The notes beneath the pieces are model-generated. The model was not told the origin of the DNA, made no database searches, and saw only the letters and a list, made by a program, of their open reading frames with translations. From Micrasema longulum (taxonomy: Eukaryota; Arthropoda; Insecta; Trichoptera; Brachycentridae), in assembly GCA_022494885.1 (NCBI GenBank), contig JAGVSM010002862.1, positions 80,423 to 144,422 on the forward strand: a DNA stretch of 64,000 nucleotides, in the 5' to 3' direction. Below are positions 33,545-45,194 of the stretch, one piece after another; within the stretch, counting starts at the first letter, position 1, and the number at the start of each line of letters is the position of its first letter. The position numbers were made by a program, and so were the translations under genes.

Positions 33545-33765
33545 AGGAATACATGAGTTAGTCTTACGCTTCAGATTCCAGTCCAGGGACATCAAAATAT
33601 TGCCGTGAAAAACCACCTTATTTTTTTTTGCGTCGTCCCTCCCATGAATCGAACCCAGGACTTGGACGAACCACTACACTTGAGTTGAATACAGTTGACC
33701 GGGGTTCTAATTCTATTTCACTCGCATAACTGGATTCTTCATCCGTCCGGACACAGAAAAAAGTG
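33545..33765 (-). mobile_element. Composite long-form SINE
   Basis: Minus strand, in order: head TTCTGTGTCCGGACGGATG and GAAGAATCCAG; tRNA-like unit AAGTGTAGTGG with B box GGGTTCGATTC; SINE-A body GGCAATATTTTGATGTCCC and GACTGGAATCTGAAGCG. It matches 27781-28115 in layout. The tail is missing. Confidence 0.65.
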
Positions 33766-33769
33766 TAAA

Positions 33770-35130
33770 AACACTATAATTTATTATGCAAATCATGTGT
33801 TATAATTATATTTAGTACATAAGATTTTCTTATGGTTATTGCTATCTTTATTTATAAATGTGATGTTTCTTTTTAACTTTTTGTATTATATGTTCACTAA
33901 ATTGTTTAGTTTGAATTATTATATAACTTTATACTATGTACTACATACATATTGTGCACTGCTGTGATTATTTCTGTAAATTATTATTATTTTTTTGTAA
34001 AAGCTTCTTTGAACCGTTGATGTATAAATAAAAAAATGTATCAGTTAGGTGTTACACCTCATGATCAATATTAATAATATAACCATTCTAATCTCGCACT
34101 CTGTCATGCATGTTAAGCTCGATTTTTATTATTTCACTTACCTGTGTATAAGGCACTACATTTATGCATAAATTGCTGCATATATCAGTTACCGCTCGAA
34201 GGCAAATGTTTTAAAACCCAGTCCAGATGCAATGAAAAATACACCGGATTCTTGTTTTACACGGCTTCAAAATAACACGGCACAATAACGAAAAAAAAAA
34301 TGCTCTTACTTTTACAATGCGTAAGAGTCATTGTCATATTAATACACACAGACATGCCCTGAGCCCTAAAAATGATGACACTCAACTCTTGCTCAAACGC
34401 TCAGTCATGCCCAACTCGTATTTAGTTGTTTTTCGACCGTCAGCTGGGCGTGACGTTTAAAATCGAAACTAAAATTCTCGCTTGTGTCATGAAGCCTTAT
34501 TAAAACCTTTCCTAACTTTTCATAGACAAATATTTGTTCACGAATAATTTTCAAACAATTCAATCTCAAGTATAAATATTATTTTTGGTAAACGTATAAC
34601 TACGCCTAGCGGCGCAATCGCGAAACTCATTTTACTAACAGGGTAGCACTGATAGGAATACGTTTTGAAAACATAATAAATATGAGATAAGACTTTTTTG
34701 TATTCCCCGAAATCCAGTGAAAAGAAATAAATGGGTCAAAATTATAAGGAGTTCATAGAAGTATCTGATTGGGATCCACCAAAAACGAAATAATTTTGAT
34801 TGGTAATAATAAATTACAAACTTTTTATATGCCAAAAATGAGTATCTCCCAATGTTTGGTAGCATATGCATGCTCATTGATGCAGCCCTAGAACTAAGTA
34901 TCTATCTGTACGTTTTTGTGTCACTTCAATATCCTACTCCATAGGGCGCGTCTATATATTGATATATCAATGGTGATAGTAATATAATTATACTATTCGT
35001 TTTTTTAAATTCTCTACATCGCTTTTTTACTAATTGGGTATATAATATAATTTGATAGTGTTACTGAATATTTTTTGTTACGAAATTATTAAATATTTTA
35101 TTGTCATGTGATATTATGTAATAAAATTAT
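33770..35130. other. AT-rich unique DNA
   Basis: An 80-codon minus-strand frame (34635-34877) is AT-driven. A 14-bp palindrome, ATTGATATATCAAT, lies at 34958-34971. A GC-richer patch around 34380-34470 has no frame. Confidence 0.5.
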
Positions 35131-35253
35131 ACAGGTACAGGGGTCGGCACTCGAAGTGTTACCAATTAAAAATTCTGTAATTTCGTCAAGTTTGATTCAT
35201 ATAATTTAAAAATTTAAGTTGGTTGTCAAAACATTTCAATTATTATTTTAATG

Positions 35254-36260
35254 TTATTGTTTGATGTAGCCACCTTTAGCGTGGATAAAAGCATCGAGTC
35301 TGTCCAAGAAGGCTTCACACGCTGCACGAATGTGGGCTGATGATATTTTGTCTATTCTCGGCGAAGAGCAATCTTTAAGGCGACGACCGTCTCACATTTT
35401 TTAGCTGATACTTTGGCCTCGAGAATGGACTATATGGAAAAGTCCGTTGGGTTAAGGTCCGGAAATATGGAGGCCACTGTTGTGATGAAATAAAGCTGGG
35501 AACTTTTTCTTGTAAAAACGTTTGGTTTCACTGGCTTTATGGGATGGAGCCGAATTTCGTTGAAGCGTTCAATGATTTCAAATGTTTTTTTTTGTTTGCC
35601 TAAGGTAACAACGCACCATTGAAAATCTTTTCACGGTAGATTTGTTGATACCTTTACGCCCTGTTCGTCCTTGTTGAGCGTTCTGTGGTAGTTACCGCGG
35701 CCTAAACCATCACTGATGCAGGCGTTTTTTTCGCAGAGCAATTCGCTGGTCTAAATTGTCTTTTAAATTGCACTGTTACCATACACGATCGTTTTGTTTA
35801 CCTAACCATAAAAAATAAATCATTTGAAAATACCAAATTTTCCAGCTCGTCACTAACGTGCAAGTGTTTCAACACCTTTACTCTTGTTAGGCGAACTGCC
35901 TTTTGTGTAAGCGTTAAATCCTGCACTTTTTGTATTTTGTAGGTCTTCAATCGTAGTTAATTTTTTAATATGCTCCCCATGCTACGAGCAGGCACATTGA
36001 GATTTTTCGTCTATTGATCTGCGCTTTGTTGTGGATTACGTTGAATTCTGGTTTTCACCTTTCGAACCATTTTTGTCGATGTTGCTGTTTTTGGATGTCG
36101 ACTTCCATAGTGTTTTTTTAGGCTACCAGTATCATTGTTACTTGAAATGGCCCGATACACAAACATTTTGTTTGCATGTAAATCTCGTAGCTCATTAATA
36201 ATGGCCGGTTGCGATTATTAAGCCAAATACAGAGCAATAAAACTGCTGAGTTTGAATTCC
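35254..36260 (-). pseudogene. maT-type (DD37D) mariner transposase pseudogene
   Basis: Read on the minus strand in shifting frames, the order follows maT transposases. The DNA-binding region comes first (ELRDLHANKMFVYRAIS, DTGSLKKHYGSRHPKTATST, MVRKVKTRIQRNPQQSA), then VPARSMGSILKN, LRLKTYKIQKVQDLT and ENLVFS. The catalytic region has SAPSHKASETKRFYKKKFPA, PDLNPTDFSI, SILEAKVSAKKCETVVALK and finally RAACEAFLDRLDAFIHAKGG with a stop at 35254-35256. The codon aligned with the second catalytic Asp (before SAPSH) reads Asn. The first Asp block (after LVFS) is lost, the Trp after DFSI is a stop, and there are several frameshifts. The enzyme is dead. The expected job of the family is cut-and-paste transposition at TA. 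Confidence 0.85.
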
Positions 36261-36290
36261 CTTTCGATTACTTTTTTAAATTGTAAAATG

Positions 36291-36882
36291 CCTATAGTAG
36301 GGCCAATTTAATAGGTCACATTTGAAATTTTTCGGTTTTAGCTTCATAGTGACGTAACCTGCTTAAAAACATCGATTAAAGTGAATGAATCGATTCGGAC
36401 TTCAAACATAATATATGTCAATTGAATTCAGTTGCTATGAAAAAGTACTTATAGGTACTGTAATTTTATTTTCAAAATCATAAGTCGAATCCCTGTCCCA
36501 TTATTATTTTCTATCTTAAATTTAAGGAACAAAATAAGATTTGTACATAATTTAACAAAACTATCAACATTCGATTTTTCTGGGTAACATCCCTAGTGTT
36601 TAAAAAGAAATAGGGTTCACTGATGCAACATTGTAACGACGACGTTAAGAACAGAAAAAAAATATTATGTTAAGAATGGTTTATTAGTGAAATTAAATCA
36701 TAAAATTACCTTCTTTTGTCATTATTACAATAAATATGTAATTGTAATTGAAAAAAGTTAAGCAATTGTGCAGTTCTAAAATCGAAAAAATAAATAATAT
36801 TTTACTACCGCCCTTACAAGGTTATGTTGTTGAATTTTGATGAAGTGTCAAATGTGACATATTAAATTGGCCCTACTATAGG
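36291..36882. mobile_element. 592-bp MITE inserted in the mariner
   Basis: Terminal inverted repeats of 35 bp with one mismatch: CCTATAGTAGGGCCAATTTA.. at 36291-36325 and its complement at 36848-36882. TATA occurs at both junctions, consistent with a TA or TATA target duplication (for example TATA|GTAGGG...CCCTAC|TATA). The interior has no open frame. It sits in the 5' leader of the mariner, so it inserted after the mariner did. Confidence 0.85.
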
Positions 36883-36997
36883 TAAAATTATTAACAATAT
36901 AACAGACTAACACGTGTCAAAACATGAATGCACTGTCATTAGTCGTTTGGTTGCTACAGCAGCGTGAAGTTGGTAGCACTTGGAGCGCCTACCCCAC

Positions 36998-37184
36998 AAT
37001 GAATAATTAAAAATAAAAAAACTCATATCTCGAAATGATTTTCTTTCAAGGAAACACAGCCACCATTATTCTTTTTTTAAATACTTTTTTTACTCTGTAC
37101 TGCGTGAAACGTATCCCCTGTGTAAAAAAAGGTTTCGGTATATTTAAGTCATTTTAAACAATTGAAACAATTATTGTTTGATGT
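36998..37184. other. AT-rich spacer
   Basis: Nothing supported. Confidence 0.4.
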
Positions 37185-37187
37185 ATT

Positions 37188-37670
37188 ACAATGGAGATGA
37201 AGAAAAATTTACATAGATGTATATAGAAGTCTAGGCATTTACAGGACTTACATATCATTGGCTGGTTAAGGTCGTCTTTTTGCACACTGTGTAACGTTCA
37301 CCATTTTGCCTACGCTTGAACAACCATATTCCTTCAATTCTTCCATATGCTGATTTTTGTGAAGTTAAAGAGCTGAAACCTTTTTTGTTTCGGGTGACAT
37401 TCTGACCGAATTATTTCACATACGTACTAGGCAATGCCTGTGTGAATTAAAGGAATTAAGATGTTTAAACATAGGCAGAATTGTGAATGTTACGCAGTGC
37501 GTAAAGTGGGCACTTAAACCAGCTAATGATAGGTCATATGCCTTCTTTATTCTTAGACTTCTAAATTATCTTTTATAATATGTTCTTCATCTCTATTTTA
37601 ATTAATGACTCCCGAGGGGGTGGAAACTGTTCTTGTCTATAAAAACTTAGACAGATTTAAAATATTGTTG
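37188..37670. mobile_element. Foldback element, both arms
   Basis: Left (short-end) arm: ATTACAATGGAGATG, AGAAGTCTAGGCATTTACAG, GCACACTGTGTAACGTTCAC, GTGAAGTTAAAGAGCTGAAA. Right arm inverted: ACATAGGCAGAATTGTGAAT, ACGCAGTGCGTAAAGTGG. It ends with the long end (ACTCCCGAGGGGGTGG, ACTTAGACAG, AAAATATTG). The centre is short (TACTAGGCAATGCCTGTG). This orientation has the long end on the right. Confidence 0.8.
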
Positions 37671-37689
37671 AATTATTATAAATTCTCGA

Positions 37690-37745
37690 TTTTTTCAGGA
37701 ATAGAACCCGGGATCCCATTTTTCTGCCACGTGGTGAAACGGTTA
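37690..37745 (-). mobile_element. tRNA-like SINE remnant
   Basis: The minus strand reads GATCCCGGGTTCTATTCC (a B box with one change) downstream of TTTCACCACGTGGC. It is a decayed SINE head touching the foldback element. Confidence 0.4.
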
Positions 37746-38880
37746 TAGCATGTTTCAACAAATAATTTAGTGTTGACATGTTTTATAAACGTATAAAAAT
37801 ATTATAAAAAAGTATTTAACCGTAAGATTTACAGAAAATATTGACACGATAAGATATCTTTTGATGAATAAAAAAATAATGAAGTAATCATATTATTTAC
37901 TTTTTCTTATATTCATTTTAACCAACATAATTTTTCTACCCCCTACTGTTTTTTTATTATATTAAAATAATGTCAATGCTTTTAGGACACCAAAATGTTA
38001 ATCTTGTTATTCCCTTTCAAATTTAAAAATATTTTTATTGCCCGGAATTACGGGGGAAATTTAATTATCCGAAAAAGTCAGAAGCTCAAATGAGTATTTT
38101 TTTACACAAGGTAGGCATATAATTTTACCTGAGAGCGTCTATCGATCTCGGGTAATTTAATAGAACGTTTTCCTTTGAGAATAGCGAAATTCGCTCCGCG
38201 AGTCGCTCGCGAACATTTTTTAACATCGCCAGCCCCGCTAATTAAATAAGAGACTTAAGTATTATTTACTGCCGCGTTGAAAATATTTTTATCCCATTTA
38301 AATACAGCGTCCCTCGCATATTATATTATCATTGGAAAGAAGAAAAAAAACGCAAGTATATCGTAAAATGTCAGTTTTCCCCATAAGCCCCAAACGGTTC
38401 TGCGAATTTATGACACGACCTTTTTTACGCGTTCTCTATTCCGGTATATTATAAAATATTACCTTAATGAAAATCTGTACATTTTACACTTTGCCGATTT
38501 TTCGGAAGGGTTGTTTTTTCCATGGAATAAAATATCATCGCGCTAAGTTATTAATGTAACCCCGGATTACGAGAGGGTGGGGTGACTACATGATTTCATG
38601 CACTCTCTCTAGGTGTACTTTTTTCTAGTTAATATTTTACCTACTTTCAAATAAGGGTTCTACGATCCAACCCACGTACGTGAGGTCAATGAACTAGAAT
38701 GTCAGATAAAATAATTATCATGTTTAGTAAGTACTAACTACTTATATAATATTTCCTCGGGTATTGTGGTGACTAAAGACGTTTGTCGCACATTCAGGAG
38801 TCAGATTTTGATCTACTGAAAGAGATTGCTAGAGGAAATAAGTCTGACAATCAAACATTTAATAAGAATTTATATTAATA
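37746..38880. other. AT-rich DNA with GC-richer patches at 38040-38600
   Basis: The patch includes CGCTCCGCGAGTCGCTCGCG and TTAACATCGCCAGCCCCGCTAATTAAATA. There is no frame and no repeat match. It may be conserved regulatory DNA. Confidence 0.3.
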
Positions 38881-39530
38881 ACATCGTTTAAATTATGTGA
38901 AATAAGTTGAGTTAAACAATTTGTTTTCTTCATTATATACTTTGATATCCAACTTTTCAATGTTGAATTGGTCGCTTCGTGACAGTAATTTTCTTTCTTA
39001 CTTCTGCTTACTTCTTTGCTCAAAGAAAGAAAAAGTTCAGTGCTATGGGAAGTTAAATCCACACAGTTTTTTACGCTGCAAAAAATAGAGCATTATTTAG
39101 TTGTTCTGCGATGTTTTATGAAAACGTATAAAAAAATAGTTTTCATAAAAATGAATTGTTTTAAAACGTCACAAGTCCATGTGAACAATAATCAATAAAG
39201 AGCGTTGTAATTTGTGATGACAAATTTTTGGTTTCCAGGTAAACAGTTTTTATAACATTTAGTGTATTTTGACATCTACGGGGTTCTGCTTTTAAATATA
39301 AACTAGTGTAGGGTTCATAGTTCATAATTAATGACACACACGTGCTAAACGTTTCACCTGAAATAGTGTGATGATCGAAGAAAGCAATGTCATAATTTTC
39401 TGTAGAATCCAATATCACATGTAATGCAACTATATCAGTATAGGACATGAAATCGGGATCATCGTTCTGCAGTAAATTCACATCGTCCCTACCATGAAAA
39501 AATGAACTACAAAGGAACGTCGCCTATAGT
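38881..39530. other. No supported gene
   Basis: A minus-strand frame of 106 codons at 39161-39481 has mixed amino-acid use but no domain and no splice context I would trust. Confidence 0.35.
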
Positions 39531-39735
39531 CTTTATAAAGAGACCTAAGAGCGTGGCAACGCCAGTCAGTTGGCCCAACAAGTTCAGTCCAGTTCGCTCA
39601 GCTCCAGCATGTAGTTCAAATAGAGTCTCTTCAACTCCTAATTGCCGTAATACTCGTGTGATATAATTCATTGTATTTGCCTTGTAATAAATAAACATCA
39701 AACAGCAACCTCGTGTCTTCTCTGTTAATTTCTAA
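39530..39735 (+). promoter_or_regulatory. LTR-like block: TATA box, initiator, polyA signals
   Basis: TATAAA at 39534-39539 is followed by TCAGTT at 39566-39571, an arthropod-type initiator about 32 bp downstream. Then come AATAAA signals at 39686-39695 and a C/T-rich TCGTGTCTTCTCTG segment. The order TATA, initiator, polyA signal within 200 bp resembles the R/U5 part of an insect LTR, possibly a solo LTR. I could not identify terminal TG/CA, a target duplication or a sure primer-binding site. It could also be a cellular promoter. Confidence 0.35.
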
Positions 39736-39954
39736 CTGGGGTAGGAACTTTAACCCTTAACTACCTAAATTCTAGACTGGTAACGTCACGAGCGGATTAA
39801 TTTCAAAATTATAAGACTTTAAAAATCTTAGCGATGATTATACGATATAATTAAATTTTTGGCATCGTTTGATAGTCAATTGTTAAATAAAAAAATATAA
39901 AAAAACTGTTGAACTTCCTTATTGTTTACATTTGATTTTTTGCCGAAGTTTTTC

Positions 39955-40320
39955 TTTTGCAATTATTTTCAACGGAGAATACTGTAGAATGTTCAGGATT
40001 GCAAAATGCTGTTTGTACCACACGCCGGCGGCAAATTGTACGTCGGCTTAACGCAGCTACGGCGCAATCCCGATGGACCAAACTTCCCAACCATGAAGCG
40101 ACAATATCCGAAAGTTATTTTAACATTCATAACTCTCGTAGGCACCGTAAAATGTTGCCATTGCAAACACACCTACGACCCGCAGATAATTACTTTCCGT
40201 CCTTGTCTACCTTCCGCAGCCACCCCCCTAAGAACAGAGAAAGCCGCTCCTGTCACCCCGTTTTGAAATTGCGGTACGATAATCCAAGTAAAGTTTATTG
40301 TAATTTACATATTTAGGTGA
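39955..40320 (+). other. GC-rich island with two overlapping frames
   Basis: Two plus-strand frames (39957-40316, 119 codons; 40006-40266, 86 codons) overlap in a block with high CpG content (ACGCCGGCGGCAAATTG, ACGTCGGCTTAACG, ACCTACGACCCGCAG). Neither protein shows a known domain. The composition contrast suggests an exon, a CpG-rich regulatory segment or inserted DNA. I cannot choose among them. Confidence 0.3.
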
Positions 40321-40537
40321 AATTAACCTTATATGAGCTCTTACCGCACATCATACACTATGTACAGAGCCTGAGATGATGCCATAAGATTACCTTACCA
40401 ACGATTCGGTCAGATTTTACGATACCAGTATGTTCCCGTGAAGAATCTTATAAAATCTATAAAAATTGATGTTGTCGCTTGACATTGTCAACACTAGAGT
40501 ACCTGCGCTTAAATTTTCACCTCAATACTCGCGCGCG

Positions 40538-40557
40538 TGGCCTACTATAGTAGGCCA
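40538..40557. repeat. 20-bp perfect palindrome
   Basis: TGGCCTACTATAGTAGGCCA is perfectly self-complementary. Its half GTAGGCCA resembles the MITE terminus GTAGGGCCA at 36297. Confidence 0.9.
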
Positions 40558-40769
40558 AAACAGTGTAGGATTTATTATTGTTTCGGGTATTTTAAAAATA
40601 AAAATGATGCTATTGTGAAATCCTTGGTCTGGATCCTTAAATACTCTAGGCGCATGTGATCACAGTTTGATAGGTTCGATCAATACATACTCGAGTACTG
40701 AATGAAACTTTGATATTTCGTATATCAATAATTTTATACTTAGACTTCAATATAATTATAAAACTAAGG

Positions 40770-40860
40770 ATGTGTGACCGGCTGGGGAGGCAAACCCCGA
40801 ATGAATAAAGCCGGCCGCCTCGCGCCGCTTGCAACGTAAACGTATTTGATGTACGTACGC
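40770..40860. other. GC-rich patch
   Basis: The patch contains CCGGCTGGGGAGGCAAACCC and GCCGGCCGCCTCGCGCCGC, by far the highest GC in the neighbourhood. A 62-codon minus-strand frame crossing it has no domain. It is perhaps a repeat end of unknown family. Confidence 0.3.
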
Positions 40861-41250
40861 ATTACTATGTTAGTTCTTATGCACTAGCATATAATGCATA
40901 GACCCTACACTAATTATGAAATATGTTTTTATTTATAGGTAAAAAAACAAAATATAAAATTTTAAGAAAGAGAAAAATTGCCAAAACCATAGCCTCATAT
41001 TTTAAGGAACACGGTAAAAAAACAGTATTTTTGGATTTCTGAGAAACCAAAAAAAAGCTTAGGAATCATTGGCTTCATAAAATTGAGTACGTATTACAGC
41101 CAGATGATCCGGGCGTAGCCATTCCCCACATATTTTACTTATTTTTTTGCAGACCAATAAAATGTTTTGTAAGTTTTTTGCTTTTTTTGTTTTCCTAAAA
41201 TAAAAATTAAGTATGTAATTAATTAATAACAAGTGAACGGCGAAAAAAGC
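40861..41250. other. AT-rich DNA, no feature seen
   Basis: An 87-codon minus-strand frame (41059-41322) overlaps the SINE and is chance. Confidence 0.45.
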
Positions 41251-41475
41251 TCGAACTCGTTGAGTAGTGGTCAGAGCGTTTGCCCACCATTCAAGAGGTC
41301 TTGGGTTTGATTCCCGACACAATATTTTGTAGACCCGGGACTGGCACTTGAAGCGTAAGACTGATCATCGTACCTTCATGTTACAAAAAAATATCAAGAT
41401 ACGCTGCTATTGATGTACCAATAGAGTTCCCTATGCACCAATAGGTTTGGAAAGGGAATAATGATGATGATGACG
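41250..41475 (+). mobile_element. SINE-A with internal deletion
   Basis: A box (GTTGAGTAGTGGTCAGAGCG) and B box (TTGGGTTTGATTCCC) are present. Then CCCGACACAA jumps directly to TATTTTGTAGACCCGGGACT, so about 50 bases of the body are missing. It ends TATGCACCAATAGG and (ATGATG)n. Confidence 0.8.
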
Positions 41476-43595
41476 AATAGAAACATGTTAGAAAAATAAA
41501 GGAATTATATCAGTTCGGAAAACGGCGTATATTAGCAATAAAATTTAATTACATACCTACAAAACAAAATAAGTGTTTGAAATATAAAAATTCCAAGAAA
41601 ATATACCTATCAGTTTCAGTAGATATGAAAATACCTGTTCTAAAGCTACATATTTCATACTCATACCATATGTCAAAATATTTAAATAATAGTTTTAATA
41701 AAACTACATCGTAATAAAAATTAAGAAATTATAAAAATAGACTACTCAAAACATTTATGAAAAAGTTCAAAAGTTCAAAACAAACATGAAAAATAATAAT
41801 ATATAAATAAAAAAACTACTAAATGCTCACATACAGACAATTAACTTTACTTTTGTGATAAAATATTCTTAATCTTATTTAATTCCTGCGGTTTCCAATT
41901 TTAAATGTTGTAAAAAGATACGGTTTAATTTACATAATCTTATTTTCCTGAAATAAACAGATCTATATATATTTGATACTGAATGTTTCCAGCGTGAATG
42001 ATCTTTATTTTAGGAAATATAAAATATTTACTTAAACGTATAATACATATAAATTAATGTCTCGTGACCATCTAAAATTCATTTATACGATCTTTTAAAC
42101 TAATTTTACTGGATATTCATTTTTTTTACGGGAAAATATAAAATACGTACAAAGAAAACTGTACAGAAATTTTCCTGCCAAAAATGCAGTGAAAAAAGTC
42201 CGTTCATTTCGTTATGCACACATTTATAATAATTTGTGCGTCTGGAGTGTTCTAGAAAGATAAAAAGTCGCGTCCCCTCGGGCCGATGAATATAATCCAG
42301 CGAAACTAAAGAAACACATAATGAAACTCGCCTGTGGGACCCCGAGCTCCTAATGAAATTATACCAACTCTAGCAAGCAAACCAGATCAACTGGGATTAC
42401 TAGCTACTCCTTACTTGGCGAACTGAATTTCTTCCCGAATCCGCGAAAACTCGAGCCGAATGCGAACTTTAAATTAGGTAAAGCAGTTCTGAGATCACGA
42501 AAGCATGTTTTCACTAATATGGTTAAGTTAATATGGGTAAAGGAATAGTTTGCATCGTAGCGAGGTTTTCGGTATACAAATTTTAATACCATTAACTTAC
42601 GTAAATGAAAATTTATTATTAACTCTTAGAAGGCTGTGCTAAAAAAAATTACACGATCGTGATACCAAGCAAGACAGAATATTTTGAACTTAAGACATTT
42701 GAAGAAAAAAAAAACCAAAACTAGTCTTGAATAATTCCTTTTCCATAACTTATAAAAAAATAAATACGTCAGTCATCTAACTAGCATGCACTCCCACTCA
42801 CTGCCAATAACTGAATGATTCAATGAATTTCTTCATTTGTTTTTGTGTCTATCCCACAAACACCCATTTTGTACTAGTTTTGATTTAAGGTAATTTATAA
42901 ACAAATACGTTTATTTCTATTTTTATATATCTTTAGCTTTTTAATCTTTTTTTCTATTGAATGTGTTCTGTAACTTGAATTATAAAAATAAAACTTCTAT
43001 TTAATTGGTTGGTTGAAAGATATTGCCATTTGGCAATAAGCCCGCTAATGTACAAATAACATTAAGTACAAAAAGTTAAATAAATAAAAAAAACATCGAC
43101 TAGAGAACAGCGTCTCTGTCTTTCTTATTAAAAGTTTTAGTTTAGTGCTGTTTTTGTACAGTAAAAAGGATTAATTATGGTATTGGCATAATTTTTCATT
43201 CGTATAATAATTATTCTTTGAATAGTAAGGACATATATTTGTAGAATTAAAATCTAGCACATTTGTAGAAATTTTACTTTTGTAATCGGTTGTGAAAATG
43301 TCCAATTGAAGATCACAAAAAATACAACATCTATCACTTATTGCCTATAAAAATATATCACTTATTGCCTCTTAAAAATATATATTCAACATGACATCAA
43401 AATACTTTGAATAATCTAAACAAAGATTATTCAATAAAACTATCATAAATAAGTAAGTAAAAGAGCGATGATTTAAAAAAAAAAAATTATTTGTGTATAA
43501 AAGAAATGATTAAAGAACTGCCTTCTTATTAGCATAGTTACAAGGACAGTGAAAGATTGAAGTGAACCAACTTTCAAATAAATATTTCAGATTTA
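41476..43595. other. AT-rich DNA, one GC-richer patch
   Basis: At 42230-42365 the patch AAGTCGCGTCCCCTCGGGCC and TAATGAAACTCGCC stands out. The latter 14 bases are shared with the island at 2290. The 62-codon minus-strand frame at 42404-42592 has no domain. No other feature. Confidence 0.45.
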
Positions 43596-43599
43596 CCCT

Positions 43600-43765
43600 A
43601 CCAGGAATCAAACCCGGGATTTCAATCATGGATGGCGAACGCACCTAAGAGTAGCCATCAAATCGAAAATGCTCGTCCTGGGTTCTAGTTCTTTTTTCTT
43701 TTTTAAACGCACAGAACTGTATTTTTCATCTACCCGGACACGGACATATATATACGTATGTATAA
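43600..43765 (-). mobile_element. Composite long-form SINE
   Basis: Minus strand: head GTCCGTGTCCGGGTAGATG, AATACAGTTCTGTGCG, AACTAGAACCCAGGACGAG, then GATGGCTACTCTTAGGTGCG, TTCGCCATCCATGATTG and B box CCCGGGTTTGATTCC. The SINE-A body does not follow here. Head and tRNA-like unit match 27781-28115. Confidence 0.6.
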
Positions 43766-44625
43766 ATAGTATGAATAAGATGAGAGTTTGAAAAAAAGCT
43801 GTATTGACATAATTTTTTTTAGATTATTTAAGCTGGTATTAAATATTTTATTTTTGTGTTTGTGAGTTTGAAAAATCCATAAAGTTTCTAATAACGAATA
43901 TTATGTAAACTCATAACATTAGACTAGAAAAGTGCATATTTCTTACTCTGATTATTTGACAAGAATCAAAATATTTAAAGGGCGTACATGTCAATACTAC
44001 TTCAAATAATATTATTAAAATCTGAATTAAATTGATTAATCTGTTCGGGATAAAAAAGAGCACCATTTGATACGTTTTAATTATTTTTCATCTTTTCATT
44101 ATGTTAAATCAGGTGCCACTGAGTAACTTCAGCTTGAAGTTAATTTAATTACAGCAACAAAAGATCGTCATCGGGGGATCTGGGACCTTCAAGGTACAAA
44201 GCAACGCAACGGTGTTTTAAGTATTCCAGATGAAATTGGAAAGTATTTTTTCTCCCTCAAATAATGAAGTACTTTTATATTATCTGAAACCCGGGCGTAA
44301 TAAGGCATAGATCGTTTCTTTTTTATGTTTGAAATTGAGTTATTTCTCTGAAACAAATTTACTTAACTTTTCTTACCACGCACGATTCAGCGTTCTGTAC
44401 ATATTCAAAATATGAAATGATGCCTTCTGAAATTTGAATCTCGCCAAACGGAAATACAGGATATCGAAAACATGATTTTGAAAGAATAACACTGTTCTAC
44501 TTTATATTTTTTCCATAGAATCTGTTTTCTAATGATGTGGGTTATGTGGATATGCATTCTAAACGCTGGTAAAATTATGATGATTTTACCTAATTATTTA
44601 TTTGTCAGACTGTAATAAATTGCTA
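43766..44625. other. AT-rich DNA, small GC-richer patch near 44160-44220
   Basis: ATCGTCATCGGGGGATCTGG and CAACGCAACGGTG. No frame. Confidence 0.4.
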
Positions 44626-44630
44626 GTGGC

Positions 44631-44812
44631 GGCCTCCGTGGTGTAGTGGTCAAGACGCTTGACTCACACACGGAAGGTTCCGGGTTCGATTCCCGGTGAG
44701 AACACAAAAATTAAAATGTGATTTTTCTCAAGCCTGGGTGCTCTGTGATGTAATTCACCACTGTAATTAGGCCTCCTGGCCTGTTATGGTGCAAAAAAAA
44801 AAAAAAAATTAA
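44631..44812 (+). mobile_element. SINE-B, tRNA-derived, poly-A tail
   Basis: The tRNA-like head is well preserved: A box TGGTGTAGTGGTCAAGACG, then B box GGTTCGATTCC, a perfect match to the pol III consensus. A body (GCCTGGGTGCTCTGTGATG, TAATTAGGCCTCCTGGCC) runs to an A16 tract at 44793-44808. Body and tail differ from SINE-A. The poly-A tail implies a different partner LINE. It is a single good copy, apparently young. Confidence 0.85.
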
Positions 44813-45190
44813 TGTAAAAAAAATGTTAATGTTAAAAAGTCCACCATTCAACGGTGTACACCTTTTTTTATCACATTGTACACAATATTATGGTTTAACT
44901 ATCTACCTTATTTTCAACGTATCTGTATTATTCTGTAGGAATTTATGTTTTTTCGTAACTGTTGATGTAAACATACAAGAATATTTTGATTATCTAATTT
45001 AAATATGCAATTTTCATGGCCTTTTTCTCTGGATTAGTATACACGTTTATTTTTCTTCTATAAAGTTGGTAAATATTTTTAAAAATTAAAATTAATCTCT
45101 ACGTTTTTTATAATTTACCCAAATATTTCAGTTTTGGGGGTTCTAAATTCAACGAGTTCTAAGTAACTATCTATAAGAAAATGGGAATCG
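44813..45190. other. AT-rich DNA, no feature seen
   Basis: Nothing supported. Confidence 0.5.
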
Positions 45191-45194
45191 ATAA

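Larger units (their letters stand above)
35138..36997 (-). mobile_element. maT-type mariner transposon, interrupted by a MITE
   Basis: The inverted termini are CAGGGGTCGGCACTCGAAGT.. at 35138-35163 and the complementary GGTAGCACTTGGAG-CGCC..ACCCCA at about 36972-36997, about 20 of 26 positions matching. Total span is 1860 bp. Without the 592-bp MITE at 36291-36882 it is about 1268 bp, close to the usual 1.3 kb of mariner-family elements. The transposase pseudogene lies on the minus strand between the termini. I see no clean TA duplication at the 36997 side, as expected for an old copy. Confidence 0.8.

Noticed and set aside
39161..39481. 106-codon minus-strand frame
   Set aside because: Amino-acid use looks fairly normal, but there is no domain, no splice context and no repeat support. 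A frame of this length can occur by chance in 64 kb.
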